Assembly (NCBI RefSeq): GCF_023242365.1 | Contig: NZ_JALLIX010000051.1 | Span: 1-43,815 of the forward strand | Length of the DNA stretch: 43,815 bases | Reading direction: 5' to 3' | Source of the DNA: Pseudomonas sp. MWU13-2100 | GTDB lineage: Bacteria; Pseudomonadota; Gammaproteobacteria; Pseudomonadales; Pseudomonadaceae | Shown: positions 26,380 to 34,228 of the stretch, in pieces | Position numbering within the stretch: the stretch's first letter is position 1 | Layout: each line of letters starts with the position of its first letter | Notes under the pieces: model-generated | What the model was told of the DNA's origin: nothing | The model's database searches: none | Seen by the model: the letters and a program-made list of their open reading frames with translations, nothing else | Program-made: the position numbers and the translations under genes

Positions 26380-26910
26380 ATGTTTTTGCGTAACAGCCTG
26401 CTGCTTGTCGGTTTGCTGGTCCTGAGCTTGCCGGTCTGGGCCTCGCCTGCGGGCAGCTACGACTTCGGCCAGCCGGCGCCGGCGAGCAAGGCCACGCGCA
26501 CTGTTGAGGTGACCATGAGCGATATTGCCTTCAGTGCCAAGGAGCTGGATGTGAAGGCCGGTGAAACCGTGCGTTTCGTGCTGATCAATAAAGGCCATCT
26601 GTTGCATGAATTCAACCTGGGGCACGCGGCGGCGCATGCCGAGCATCAGCAGGAGATGCTCAAGATGCAGCAGGGCGGCCAGTTGACGGCCACCGGCATG
26701 CAGATGGGCGATATGAATATGGCCGGCATGGACCACGCGGCCATGGGGCATGCGATGAAGCATGACGATCCCAACAGCGTGCTGGTGGAACCGGGCAAGA
26801 GCGCCGAACTGACCTGGACCTTCAGCCAGGCCAGGAATCTGCAGTTTGCCTGCAATATTCCCGGGCATTACCAGGCGGGAATGGTCGGGACGTTGAAGGT
26901 CGCGCCTTGA
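26380..26910 (+). CDS. Periplasmic cupredoxin-domain copper-binding protein
   Basis: A 176-residue secreted protein with signal peptide (SLLLVGLLVLSLPVWA, cleavage near residue 21). The cupredoxin fold carries type 1 copper ligands H76 (HLLHEFNLG), C158 (FACNIPGH), H163 and M168. A Met/His-rich insertion (83-127, with HAEHQQEMLKMQ and MNMAGMDHAAMGHAMKH) probably binds extra copper, so storage or detoxification is more likely than pure electron transfer. The start is fixed by GGAG 10 bp upstream and the signal peptide. The gene is divergent from copRS and shares a cop box. In P. aeruginosa, as I recall, the equivalent locus also has ptrA; it is absent here. Confidence 0.93.
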   Translation: MFLRNSLLLVGLLVLSLPVWASPAGSYDFGQPAPASKATRTVEVTMSDIAFSAKELDVKAGETVRFVLINKGHLLHEFNLGHAAAHAEHQQEMLKMQQGGQLTATGMQMGDMNMAGMDHAAMGHAMKHDDPNSVLVEPGKSAELTWTFSQARNLQFACNIPGHYQAGMVGTLKVAP

Positions 26911-26912
26911 AG

Positions 26913-26938
26913 TGCCCCGACCAGGCCGGGGGCTTTCG
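26913..26938 (+). terminator. Weak hairpin between cupredoxin gene and queF
   Basis: GCCCCG and CGGGGGC-type arms around ACCAGGC form a GC stem followed by CTTTC. The T run is poor, so termination may be partial. Confidence 0.45.
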
Positions 26939-26993
26939 TGCGCGCGGGTGAATTGCGATAGACTGGCGGGGTTTATTCAGTCAGGTTTTTGTC

Positions 26994-27824
26994 ATGCATC
27001 CCGCCGCCGAACACTCGCCACTGGGCAAGTCCAGTGAGTACATCGCCACCTACACGCCGTCCTTGTTGTTCCCGATTCCGCGGGCGGCCAAATGGGCCGA
27101 ACTGGGCCTGAGCGCCGAGACCCTGCCATATGTCGGCGTGGATTTCTGGAACTGCTTCGAGTTGTCCTGGCTGCTGCCGTCCGGTAAGCCGGTGGTGGCG
27201 ATCGGTGAGTTCAGCATCCCGGCGGATTCGCCGAATATCATCGAATCCAAATCCTTCAAGCTGTACCTCAATTCCCTGAACCAGACGCCGTTCGTCGATA
27301 CCGCCAGCCTGGAAGCGGTGCTGCGTGCCGATCTGTCGGCGGCCGCTGGAAAACCGGTGGGCGTGCGGGTTCGCCGATTGAGCGAGGTGCAGGCCGAGGG
27401 AATGGTCGCCTTGCCGGGTGCGTGTATCGACGACCTGGAGATCAGCGTCAGTGACTACGCCCATCCGCGTCCGGAGCTACTGCGTTGCGATGCGTCACGG
27501 GTGGTCGAGGAGGTCGTACACAGTCATTTGCTCAAGTCCAATTGCCCGGTGACCAGCCAGCCGGACTGGGGCAGTGTGGTCGTGGAGTATCGCGGTGCGG
27601 CGCTGGATCACGCGAGCCTGCTGGCTTACCTGGTGAGCTTTCGTCAGCACTCGGACTTCCACGAGCAATGCGTGGAGCGGATCTTCCTTGACCTGCAGCG
27701 CTTGCTGAAGCCGGAGAAGTTGACCGTGTATGCGCGTTATGTGCGGCGGGGCGGGTTGGACATCAATCCGTATCGCAGTACGGAGAAGGTCGCATTTCAG
27801 AACCTGCGGTTGGTGCGCCAGTAA
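26994..27824 (+). CDS. queF: NADPH-dependent 7-cyano-7-deazaguanine reductase QueF
   Basis: A 276-residue cytoplasmic enzyme reducing preQ0 to preQ1 in queuosine tRNA modification. It is the long bimodular (YqfF-like/E. coli-type) form of the tunnelling-fold superfamily. The QueF motif ESKSFKLYLNS lies at 84-94, the catalytic cysteine is C184 in SNCPVTSQPDWGSV and the proton donor is D191. HSDFHEQCVERIFLDL carries the substrate-binding histidine and glutamate. It lies 83 bp after the cupredoxin gene in the same direction. Its neighbours give no metabolic link. Confidence 0.98.
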   Translation: MHPAAEHSPLGKSSEYIATYTPSLLFPIPRAAKWAELGLSAETLPYVGVDFWNCFELSWLLPSGKPVVAIGEFSIPADSPNIIESKSFKLYLNSLNQTPFVDTASLEAVLRADLSAAAGKPVGVRVRRLSEVQAEGMVALPGACIDDLEISVSDYAHPRPELLRCDASRVVEEVVHSHLLKSNCPVTSQPDWGSVVVEYRGAALDHASLLAYLVSFRQHSDFHEQCVERIFLDLQRLLKPEKLTVYARYVRRGGLDINPYRSTEKVAFQNLRLVRQ

Positions 27825-27839
27825 GCGTACTTCTTACTT

Positions 27840-27970
27840 GTGGTGAGCGGGCTTGCCCGCGCTGGGCCGCGAAGCGGCCCTAAAACCGGCGAGCTCGGTT
27901 TGTCAGGCGGATCAAGGATTCCGGTTTTGCGACTGCTGCGCAGTCGAGCGCGGGCAAGCCCGCTCGCCAC
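27840..27970. repeat. REPIN (REP doublet) downstream of queF
   Basis: The arms 27840-27863 and 27947-27970 (24 nt) are inverted copies with one mismatch, each containing GAGCGGGCTTGCCCGCGCT or its complement. Between them lie a GGGCCGCGAAGCGGCCC hairpin, an AAAACCGG / CCGGTTTT pair and a CGACTG / CAGTCG hairpin, so the whole 131 bp could fold into one long cruciform. It sits between convergent queF and acnB. Confidence 0.9.
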
Positions 27971-28002
27971 ATTGAGCGGCTCGCTGAGGGGACAGCAGGC
28001 AT

Positions 28003-28032
28003 AAAAAAGCCCCGACAAGTCGGGGCTTTTTC
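28003..28032 (-). terminator. Rho-independent terminator of acnB
   Basis: A perfect hairpin AAAAAGCCCCGAC / GTCGGGGCTTTTT with loop AA lies 16 bp beyond the acnB stop codon, with an A tract on the plus strand giving a T run in the acnB direction and a T run on the other side. It probably works for both convergent transcripts. Confidence 0.93.
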
Positions 28033-28047
28033 TATTGCGCGTACAGC

Positions 28048-30648
28048 TTAGGCTTGAACGACCGGAATCTTGGCGTTCGCCGCAGCTTCACGGAACTCGG
28101 CGATCTGGTCGAAGCTGAGGTAGCGGTAGACGTCGGCAGCCATGCTGTCGATCTTGCCGGCGTACTCCATGTATTCCTCGACGGTCGGCAGGCGACCCAG
28201 GATCGAAGCCACGGACGCCAGCTCGGCCGAAGCCAGGTAGACGTTCGCGCCGTCGCCCAGACGGTTCGGGAAGTTACGGGTCGAAGTCGAAACCACGGTG
28301 GAGTTCGGTTCTACCCGTGCCTGGTTACCCATGCACAGCGAGCAGCCCGGCATTTCCATGCGTGCGCCAGCCTTGCCGTAGATGCCGTAGTAGCCTTCTT
28401 CGGTCAGCTGGTGAGCGTCCATCTTGGTCGGCGGCGACAGCCACAGACGGGTTGGCAGCTGGCCTTTGACCTGTTCCAGCAACTTGCCCGCAGCGCGGAA
28501 GTGACCGATGTTGGTCATGCAGGAGCCGATGAACACTTCGTCGATCTTCTCGCCGGCAACGCTGGAGAGCAGACGGGCATCGTCCGGGTCGTTCGGCGCG
28601 CAGAGCACAGGCTCCTTGACGTCGGCCAGGTCGATTTCGATGATTTCCGCGTACTCGGCGTCCTTGTCGGCTTCCAGCAGCTCAGGGTTGGCGACCCAGG
28701 CTTCCATCGCCAGGGCACGACGCTCCAGGGTGCGGGCATCGCCGTAGCCTTCGCCGATCATCCAGCGCAGCAGGGTGATGTTCGACTTCAGGTACTCGGC
28801 GATCGACTCTTTCGACAGCTTGATGGTGCAGCCGGCGGCGGAACGTTCGGCCGAGGCGTCGGACAGTTCGAAAGCCTGTTCGACGGTCAGGGTTTCCAGG
28901 CCTTCGATTTCCAGGATGCGACCGGAGAAGGCGTTTTTCTTGCCTTTCTTCTCGACGGTCAACAGGCCTTTCTGGATGGCGTAGTAAGGGATGGCATGAA
29001 CCAGGTCACGCAAGGTGACGCCTGGTTGCAGCTTGCCCTTGAAACGCACCAGGATCGATTCCGGCATGTCCAGTGGCATCACGCCAGTGGCGGCGGCGAA
29101 AGCCACCAGGCCGGAACCGGCCGGGAACGAGATGCCGATCGGGAAACGGGTGTGGGAGTCACCACCGGTACCGACGGTGTCCGGCAGCAGCATGCGGTTC
29201 AGCCAGCTGTGGATGATGCCGTCGCCCGGACGCAGGGACACACCGCCACGGGTCATGATGAAGTCGGGCAGGGTGTGGTGCGTGGTGACGTCGATCGGCT
29301 TCGGATAGGCCGCGGTGTGGCAGAACGACTGCATCACCAGGTCGGTGGAGAAGCCCAGGCAGGCCAGGTCTTTCAGCTCGTCGCGGGTCATCGGGCCAGT
29401 GGTGTCCTGGGAACCGACGGTGGTCATCTTCGGCTCGCAGTAGGTGCCAGGACGAACGCCTGTCACGCCGCAGGCCTTGCCGACCATTTTCTGCGCCAGG
29501 GTATAGCCCTTGGTGCTTTCGGCCGGGGCTTCCGGCAGCTTGAACAGGGTCGAAGGTGGCAGGCCCAGTTCGGCGCGCGCCTTTTCGGTCAGGCCACGGC
29601 CGATGATCAGCGGAATACGGCCGCCGGCACGGACTTCGTCGAGCAGGACCGGGGTCTTCATTTCGAAGGTGGTCAGGACTTCATCGCTGTTGTGCTTGGT
29701 GACTTTGCCAGCATGCGGGTACAGGTCGATCACGTCGCCCATGTTCATGTTGGTAACGTCGAACTCGATCGGCAGTGCGCCGGCATCTTCCATGGTGTTG
29801 TAGAAGATCGGGGCGATCTTGCTGCCGAAGCAGAAGCCGCCTGCGCGCTTGTTCGGCACGTAAGGGACGTCGTCGCCGAAGAACCACAGCACCGAGTTGG
29901 TTGCCGATTTACGCGACGAACCGGTACCGACCACGTCACCGACGTAGGCGATCGGGAAGCCGTCGTTGCGCATCTGCTCGATCTGTTTCATCGGGCCGAT
30001 CGCGCCTTGCTGGTCAGGCACGATGCCGTCACGGGCCATTTTCAGCATGGCCAGTGCGTGCAGCGGGATATCCGGACGCGACCAGGCGTCAGGAGCCGGC
30101 GACAGGTCGTCGGTGTTGGTTTCGCCAGTGACCTTGAATACGCGCAGGCTGATCTTGTCGGCCAGTACCGGGCGGTTTTTGAACCACTCGCCGTCGGCCC
30201 AGGACTGGATTACTTCCTTGGCGTGAGCATTACCCTTCTTGGCTTTTTCCGCGACGTCGTGGAAGGCATCGAACATCAGCAGGGTGTGCTTGAGTTGTGC
30301 GGCGGCAACGGCGGCCAGCTCGGCGTTGTCCAGCAGCTCGACCAGGGTCACGATGTTGTAGCCGCCCTGCATGGTGCCGAGCAGTTCTACCGCGCGCTTC
30401 TTGTCGATCAGGGGGGATTTGACTTCGCCCTTGGCCAGGGCGGAAAGGAAACCGGCCTTGACGTAGGCCGCCTCGTCCACTCCAGGTGGAACGCGGTTGG
30501 TGATCAAGTCAACGAGGAAAGCTTCTTCGCCAGCCGGGGGATTCTTCAGCAGCTCGACCAGGCCTGCGGTTTGTTCGGCGTTAAGCGGCTGGGGCACGAT
30601 GCCCAGTGCGGCACGCTCTTCGATATGTTTGCGGTAGGCTTCAAGCAC
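28048..30648 (-). CDS. acnB: Aconitate hydratase B / 2-methylisocitrate dehydratase
   Basis: An 866-residue 4Fe-4S enzyme of the TCA and 2-methylcitrate cycles. The order is that of AcnB: N-terminal HEAT-like helices, the swivel domain (~175-380, with VVGTGSSRKSATNSVLWF), then the three catalytic domains. Cluster cysteines lie in FIGSCMTNIGHFRAAG and MPGCSLCMGNQARV. The substrate-binding GTGGDSHTRFPIGISFPAGSG is intact. The GTG at 30648 (VLEAYRKHIEERA) was chosen because family similarity begins there and GAGGG lies upstream. It is monocistronic with a strong terminator. AcnB can act as an RNA-binding post-transcriptional regulator when its cluster is lost (known for E. coli). Confidence 0.98.
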   Translation of the reverse strand: MLEAYRKHIEERAALGIVPQPLNAEQTAGLVELLKNPPAGEEAFLVDLITNRVPPGVDEAAYVKAGFLSALAKGEVKSPLIDKKRAVELLGTMQGGYNIVTLVELLDNAELAAVAAAQLKHTLLMFDAFHDVAEKAKKGNAHAKEVIQSWADGEWFKNRPVLADKISLRVFKVTGETNTDDLSPAPDAWSRPDIPLHALAMLKMARDGIVPDQQGAIGPMKQIEQMRNDGFPIAYVGDVVGTGSSRKSATNSVLWFFGDDVPYVPNKRAGGFCFGSKIAPIFYNTMEDAGALPIEFDVTNMNMGDVIDLYPHAGKVTKHNSDEVLTTFEMKTPVLLDEVRAGGRIPLIIGRGLTEKARAELGLPPSTLFKLPEAPAESTKGYTLAQKMVGKACGVTGVRPGTYCEPKMTTVGSQDTTGPMTRDELKDLACLGFSTDLVMQSFCHTAAYPKPIDVTTHHTLPDFIMTRGGVSLRPGDGIIHSWLNRMLLPDTVGTGGDSHTRFPIGISFPAGSGLVAFAAATGVMPLDMPESILVRFKGKLQPGVTLRDLVHAIPYYAIQKGLLTVEKKGKKNAFSGRILEIEGLETLTVEQAFELSDASAERSAAGCTIKLSKESIAEYLKSNITLLRWMIGEGYGDARTLERRALAMEAWVANPELLEADKDAEYAEIIEIDLADVKEPVLCAPNDPDDARLLSSVAGEKIDEVFIGSCMTNIGHFRAAGKLLEQVKGQLPTRLWLSPPTKMDAHQLTEEGYYGIYGKAGARMEMPGCSLCMGNQARVEPNSTVVSTSTRNFPNRLGDGANVYLASAELASVASILGRLPTVEEYMEYAGKIDSMAADVYRYLSFDQIAEFREAAANAKIPVVQA

Positions 30649-31105
30649 AGTTATTACCCTCATCAGTGGTCCCAAATGGGTGTCCGGGACGCTCATCCAG
30701 AAATGCACGGCACTCATGCGCTGCGGGGCTTTTTGAGCCGCTTAGCCAGAGTTTCCACGCTTTCCAACAGAAGCTGTTTTCAAAGTTTTACGCCTGCGGA
30801 ACGGGAGCTGATGAGGGTTGGCGCAGGGACTTCCGGGCGGAAAATCCCACGCCAACGCCGTTCTTTAGGGTTGAGGGCGATTTACGCCCGAGGGATGAAG
30901 CGTCCTCGGACGTGATTTCCCCCTGCACTGTGCTCGTGACGCTTTGAAAACAGCTTCCAACGGACATTGGCGCCTAAAAAGGCAGGCCGATTCTACGGCA
31001 TATTCCGGAGAAAGGTAAGTTAAGCCCTTCAGGTTCGGGGGTGACCCTTGTTAGACAAAGGGCTAACATGCGGGCCTGTTTTGCTTTTCCGCGTGACCCC
31101 TGCCC
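30649..31105. other. Intergenic region upstream of acnB with a 16 bp inverted-repeat-bounded element
   Basis: A 457 bp stretch without a credible gene. GAAGCTGTTTTCAAAG (30770-30785) and its exact complement (30942-30957) enclose 156 bp. Inside are GTTGGCG / CGCCAAC, GGGCGATTTACGCCC and CGTCCTCGGACG, so much of the interval could fold. It may be the acnB leader, a small RNA or a small mobile palindromic element. The promoters of acnB (minus) and the DUF1289 gene (plus) must lie here but are not obvious. Confidence 0.6.
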
Positions 31106-31576
31106 ATGTCCAATCAGACCATCAAGACCCCCTGCGTCGGCCTCTGTTCCACTGTTTACGGTGATCTGGTGTGCCGCGGCTGCAAGCGCTTCCATCATGA
31201 AGTCATCCATTGGAACGGCTACAACGAGGAAGAAAAGCGTGCGGTGTGGTTGCGCCTGGAGCAATTGCTGGTGCAGGTCATGGTGGCCAAGATCGAGGTG
31301 TTCGATCCGCCCAGGCTGCGCCAGCAGCTGGAAGCCCGGAAGATTCGCTTCGTGCCCCATCAGTCGGAATATTGCTGGGCGTACCAGTTGATTGCCCGCG
31401 GCGCGCGGGTGATCAGCCAGTTGGAGGCCTACGGCATGGTATTGTTGCCGGAGTTTCGCGACTGGGGCCTGCCCGAGTTGCGTGATGCCATCGACCGGGA
31501 GTTTTTCCTGCTGTCCGAGGCGCATTACCAGCGCTATATCGCGCCGGGCTTCCTCAAGGATGCGTACGGCGCCTGA
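31106..31576 (+). CDS. DUF1289 domain-containing protein
   Basis: A 156-residue cytoplasmic protein. The N-terminal DUF1289 motif is TPCVGLCSTVYGDLVCRGCKRFHHEVIHWNGY: four cysteines in a C-x3-C-x9-C-x2-C pattern suited to binding zinc or an iron-sulfur centre, followed by the conserved W and the EEEKRAVWLRLEQLL helix. The C-terminal ~100 residues are unlike short DUF1289 proteins and have no motif I recognise. The position between acnB and the universal stress gene matches other Pseudomonas genomes as I recall. Function is unknown. Confidence 0.9.
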   Translation: MSNQTIKTPCVGLCSTVYGDLVCRGCKRFHHEVIHWNGYNEEEKRAVWLRLEQLLVQVMVAKIEVFDPPRLRQQLEARKIRFVPHQSEYCWAYQLIARGARVISQLEAYGMVLLPEFRDWGLPELRDAIDREFFLLSEAHYQRYIAPGFLKDAYGA

Positions 31577-31599
31577 GGTTGTGGTGTCTGTTCTGGCCT

Positions 31600-31693
31600 C
31601 TTCGCGGGCAAGCTCCGCTCCCACAGGTTTTCGGCCTCACACAAACTCCAGGTCCGACGCGAATCCCTGTGGGAGCGGAGCTTGCCCGCGAAG
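31600..31693. repeat. REPIN with perfect 28 bp arms
   Basis: The arms 31600-31627 and 31666-31693 are perfectly complementary and contain CGCGGGCAAGCTCCGCTCCC. The 38 bp centre is unique. It lies between the convergent DUF1289 and universal stress genes. The perfect arms suggest recent mobilisation or strong conservation. Confidence 0.93.
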
Positions 31694-31718
31694 GCGATCG
31701 CAAGGCTGCCTGATACCT

Positions 31719-32582
31719 TCAGGGCCGCGGTGCCGTTTCCACCAGATGATCGATGATTTCCTGGGGTTTGAGCACCAGCACATCGCTTTCCAGTGCATCG
31801 AGCACCACTTCCGCGGTATTGCCGATCAGTGCCCCTGAAATCCCACTACGCGCCACCGTGCCGATCACCGTCACTGCAGCCCCGAGCGTGCGGGCCATAT
31901 GGGGGATCAGCACGTCGGCGGGGCCTTCCTTGATATGCAGGTGCTCGTCATCGACATCGAATTGCGCCTGGAAGTCCCGGCATTGATCGCGATAACGGCC
32001 TTCGATGGTTTCCCTGAGCTGATACACCGGATCGGTGGCCGACAGCATCGGCGAGGGGTGAGCGCTGATAACGTGTAAATGGCCCTTGGCCAGGCTGGCG
32101 ATGTCATAGCCGTGATCGATGATGCTGGCGTGCAGGTGCCGGTGTTCATCGTCGGCATTGCCCACGTCCACCGCCGCCAGAACTACCCCGCCTGACCAGG
32201 GTGTCTCGGTCTTGACCATCAAGACGGCGGAGGGGCAGTAGCGCAGCAGTTTCCAGTCGGAAGGGGTCAGCAGGGCTTTCTTCAGCGGGCTGTCGGGGCG
32301 GTGCTGTTTGATCACCAGGCCGCAGCCTTCGGCCTGTTGCACGCCGATGATGGTCTCATGCAGGGTCTTGTCCCAGGCCTGCTCGGCCGTGGCGCTATAG
32401 CCGTCATCATGCAACTGGCTCTTGAGCAGGCTGAGCAGGGCGCTGTGGTCCTGTTTGGGGTCGCACATCAGCAGGTGCAGGTGCGCATCCGTGACGCCGG
32501 CGATCAGCTTGGCGCGGTTGAGGGCCAGGCTGTGGGCGTGGTCGGGGTCGAGTATCACCAGGATGCTGCGGATGGCTTGCAT
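31719..32582 (-). CDS. Universal stress protein, tandem Usp domains (UspE-like)
   Basis: A 287-residue cytoplasmic protein with two Usp domains. The first begins IRSILVILDPDHAHSLALNRAKLIAG and ends YCPSAVLMVK; the second begins VVLAAVDVGN and carries the ATP-binding pattern GTVARSGISGALIGNTAEVVL (G-2x-G-9x-G-T), ending DVLVLKPQ. Only the second domain keeps the nucleotide motif. In P. aeruginosa, Usp proteins support survival without oxygen under ANR control, from memory. A textbook ANR-dependent promoter lies upstream here, so the same regulation is expected. Confidence 0.95.
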   Translation of the reverse strand: MQAIRSILVILDPDHAHSLALNRAKLIAGVTDAHLHLLMCDPKQDHSALLSLLKSQLHDDGYSATAEQAWDKTLHETIIGVQQAEGCGLVIKQHRPDSPLKKALLTPSDWKLLRYCPSAVLMVKTETPWSGGVVLAAVDVGNADDEHRHLHASIIDHGYDIASLAKGHLHVISAHPSPMLSATDPVYQLRETIEGRYRDQCRDFQAQFDVDDEHLHIKEGPADVLIPHMARTLGAAVTVIGTVARSGISGALIGNTAEVVLDALESDVLVLKPQEIIDHLVETAPRP

Positions 32583-32623
32583 GGTCGGGGTGCTCCGGGG
32601 AAGGCTGAAGGCGACTTGCTACA

Positions 32624-32629
32624 ACTATA
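32624..32629 (-). promoter_or_regulatory. -10 element of the ANR-dependent usp promoter
   Basis: On the minus strand TATAGT lies here. It places the start of transcription near 32618, exactly 41.5 bp from the centre of the ANR box, the classical class II geometry. Confidence 0.75.
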
Positions 32630-32652
32630 GTTGCAGTCTGCCGACTGCGACC

Positions 32653-32666
32653 TTGATGCATATCAA
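32653..32666. promoter_or_regulatory. Perfect ANR (FNR-type) box
   Basis: TTGATGCATATCAA matches the TTGAT-N4-ATCAA consensus without mismatch. It lies between the divergent usp and miaE genes. It fits an activator position for usp; for a miaE promoter with -10 TATAAT at 32699-32704 it would sit near -51. Confidence 0.92.
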
Positions 32667-32804
32667 GGGCGACGGCTGGCGATCTGCCCCGGGGCCCGTA
32701 TAATCGGCGGCCTCGTCCTGCCTGATCCCCGGTTTTGTGAGTCCCATGTCGACTATTCCCGTGTTGCACCCCTGCCAAGCCTTTCCTGTGACGGGAGCTT
32801 TCCT

Positions 32805-33419
32805 GTGAATCTGCCGGAAATCCACGAATTCCTCGGCTGCCCAACCCCGCAAGGCTGGGTGCAGGCGGCGCTGGCGGATCAGGAAACCCTGCTGATCGAC
32901 CACAAGAACTGCGAGTTCAAGGCGGCCAGCACCGCCTTGAGCCTGATCGCCAAGTACCATTCCCATGTCGACCTGATCAACCTGATGTCGCGCCTGGCCC
33001 GGGAAGAGCTGGTGCACCACGAACAGGTCATGCGCCTGATGAAACGGCGCAAGATCGAGCTGCGGCAGTTGTCCGCCGGTCGTTATGCCTCAGGGCTGCG
33101 CAAGGCGGTCCGTAGTCATGAACCGGTCAAGCTGGTGGACACCCTGGTGGTTGGCGCCTTTATCGAGGCACGCAGCTGCGAGCGCTTCGAAGCGCTGGTG
33201 CCGCACCTGGACGAGGAGCTGGGCAAGTTCTACTTCGGCTTGCTCAAGAGCGAGGCCCGGCATTTCCAGGGTTACCTGAAACTGGCCTACCAGTACGGCG
33301 ACGCCGAGGACATCGACAGGGTCATCGAGCGGGTGCGGGCGGTCGAACAGGAACTGATCGAGTCGCCCGACGGCGAATTCCGCTTCCACAGCGGTGTCCC
33401 GGCCTTTACCGGCGCTTAA
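32805..33419 (+). CDS. miaE: tRNA-(ms2io6A)-hydroxylase MiaE
   Basis: A 204-residue non-haem di-iron monooxygenase that hydroxylates ms2i6A-37 in tRNA using O2. The ferritin-like four-helix fold carries the ligands: E in HKNCEFKAASTALSL, EELVHHEQVMRLM (ExxH), EARSCERFEAL and the second ExxH in SEARHFQGYLKLA. The GTG start (VNLPEIHEFLG) has GGGAG 9 bp upstream and matches the family start. A TATAAT at 32699-32704 may be its -10. The last four bases overlap the convergent hicB stop. Confidence 0.96.
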   Translation: MNLPEIHEFLGCPTPQGWVQAALADQETLLIDHKNCEFKAASTALSLIAKYHSHVDLINLMSRLAREELVHHEQVMRLMKRRKIELRQLSAGRYASGLRKAVRSHEPVKLVDTLVVGAFIEARSCERFEALVPHLDEELGKFYFGLLKSEARHFQGYLKLAYQYGDAEDIDRVIERVRAVEQELIESPDGEFRFHSGVPAFTGA

Positions 33420-33820
33420 GTACGGACCAGCTTTTCCAGCGCCGCGTCCGCCAGGAACGACGAGCGGCTCTTGATCCGGTGGTCGCGTACGTAACGGTCG
33501 ATACGCTGGATCACAAAGCCGGGAAGGGTGACGTTGACCTTCTCGGTCTTGCCCAGATAGGGCGAGATATCGATTTCCAGCATGCCCCAGCCCATGTCCG
33601 CGAACTCGGGATTTTTCCGATGGGTGAAGGAGGGCGATGGCGTCGGCACGGGCTGGCCGTTCGAAACGATCTCCTCGAGCAGGATGTGGGCGATTTCCAG
33701 GGCGGCATTATAGGCCTCCTCGAAGGTATCGCCGGCGGTCACGGCCCCTGGAATATCCGGAATCTGGATGCCGATGGCGGTGTGTTCATCACCCCATTCG
33801 ATGGCGATGGGATATTGCAT
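33416..33820 (-). CDS. hicB: HicB-family antitoxin
   Basis: A 134-residue antitoxin. The N-terminal partial RNase-H-like HicB fold is MQYPIAIEWGDEHTAIGIQIPDIPGAVTAGDTFEEAYNAALEIA, and the C-terminal ribbon-helix-helix DNA-binding domain is VNVTLPGFVIQRIDRYVRDHRIKSRSSFLADAALEKL. It should neutralise HicA by direct contact and repress the operon. The start was chosen at MQYPI because AGGAG lies 7 bp upstream. It follows hicA by 23 bp and overlaps the convergent miaE stop by 4 bp. Confidence 0.95.
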   Translation of the reverse strand: MQYPIAIEWGDEHTAIGIQIPDIPGAVTAGDTFEEAYNAALEIAHILLEEIVSNGQPVPTPSPSFTHRKNPEFADMGWGMLEIDISPYLGKTEKVNVTLPGFVIQRIDRYVRDHRIKSRSSFLADAALEKLVRT

Positions 33821-33843
33821 GATGGTCTCCTGACTGAGCGGGT

Positions 33844-34026
33844 TCATAGCAAGCCCGCCCGTTTTCTGATGCTTCTGATGGTCCCGGGCGGCAGATCCTT
33901 CTTAGGATGTGGCACGGGGATCGAGTGGGGGCTGCTGGGGTGGACAAATACATGATGACTGCCCCTGATTCGTTGCAGCGTCCAGCCCGCGGCCTCCAGT
34001 TCGGCGATCAAATCCCTGCTTTTCAC
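33844..34026 (-). CDS. hicA: HicA-family mRNA interferase toxin
   Basis: A 60-residue toxin of the dsRBD-like HicA fold that cleaves mRNA independently of the ribosome. The sequence SRDLIAELEAAGWTLQRIRGSHHVF has the catalytic H24 (GSHH), and HPKKDLPPGTIRSIRKRAGL is the family C terminus. The GTG start has AAGGAG 7 bp upstream. It is the first gene of the hicA-hicB operon. Upstream lies AGACA-N15-TGTCT (34076-34100) and a TGTCAGG direct repeat (34038-34053), possible HicB operators. Confidence 0.95.
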   Translation of the reverse strand: MKSRDLIAELEAAGWTLQRIRGSHHVFVHPSSPHSIPVPHPKKDLPPGTIRSIRKRAGLL

Positions 34027-34162
34027 CTGTGACTCCTTGTCAGGTATGTCAGGGAAGCCTAGTCGCCCCACTATCAGACATCGAATTCAAAGGTGTGTCT
34101 AGAGTTATCTATTCCGTCCTCGGCCTTTTATCGGGAAAATAAAAAGCCTGCTAACTAATGTT

Positions 34163-34214
34163 TTGACATTAGCTGCCTAAGCAGTAATATCTCACCAACT
34201 CTCTGCCTAAGCAG
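34163..34214 (+). promoter_or_regulatory. marR operon promoter with two MarR-type palindromes
   Basis: TTGACA (34163-34168) and TAATAT (34185-34190) form a good sigma-70 promoter with a 16 bp spacer. Two identical copies of CTGCCTAAGCAG occur at 34173-34184, filling the spacer, and at 34203-34214, 30 bp later. CTAATG / CATTAG (34155-34172) overlaps the -35 as a third dyad. Autorepression by the adjacent MarR protein is the simplest reading. Confidence 0.8.
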
Positions 34215-34228
34215 CTTTTGGTGGCCTC

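Noticed and set aside
28054..30915. 953-codon plus-strand frame antisense to acnB
   Set aside because: A high-GC shadow frame; the acnB protein on the minus strand is full length with cluster cysteines.
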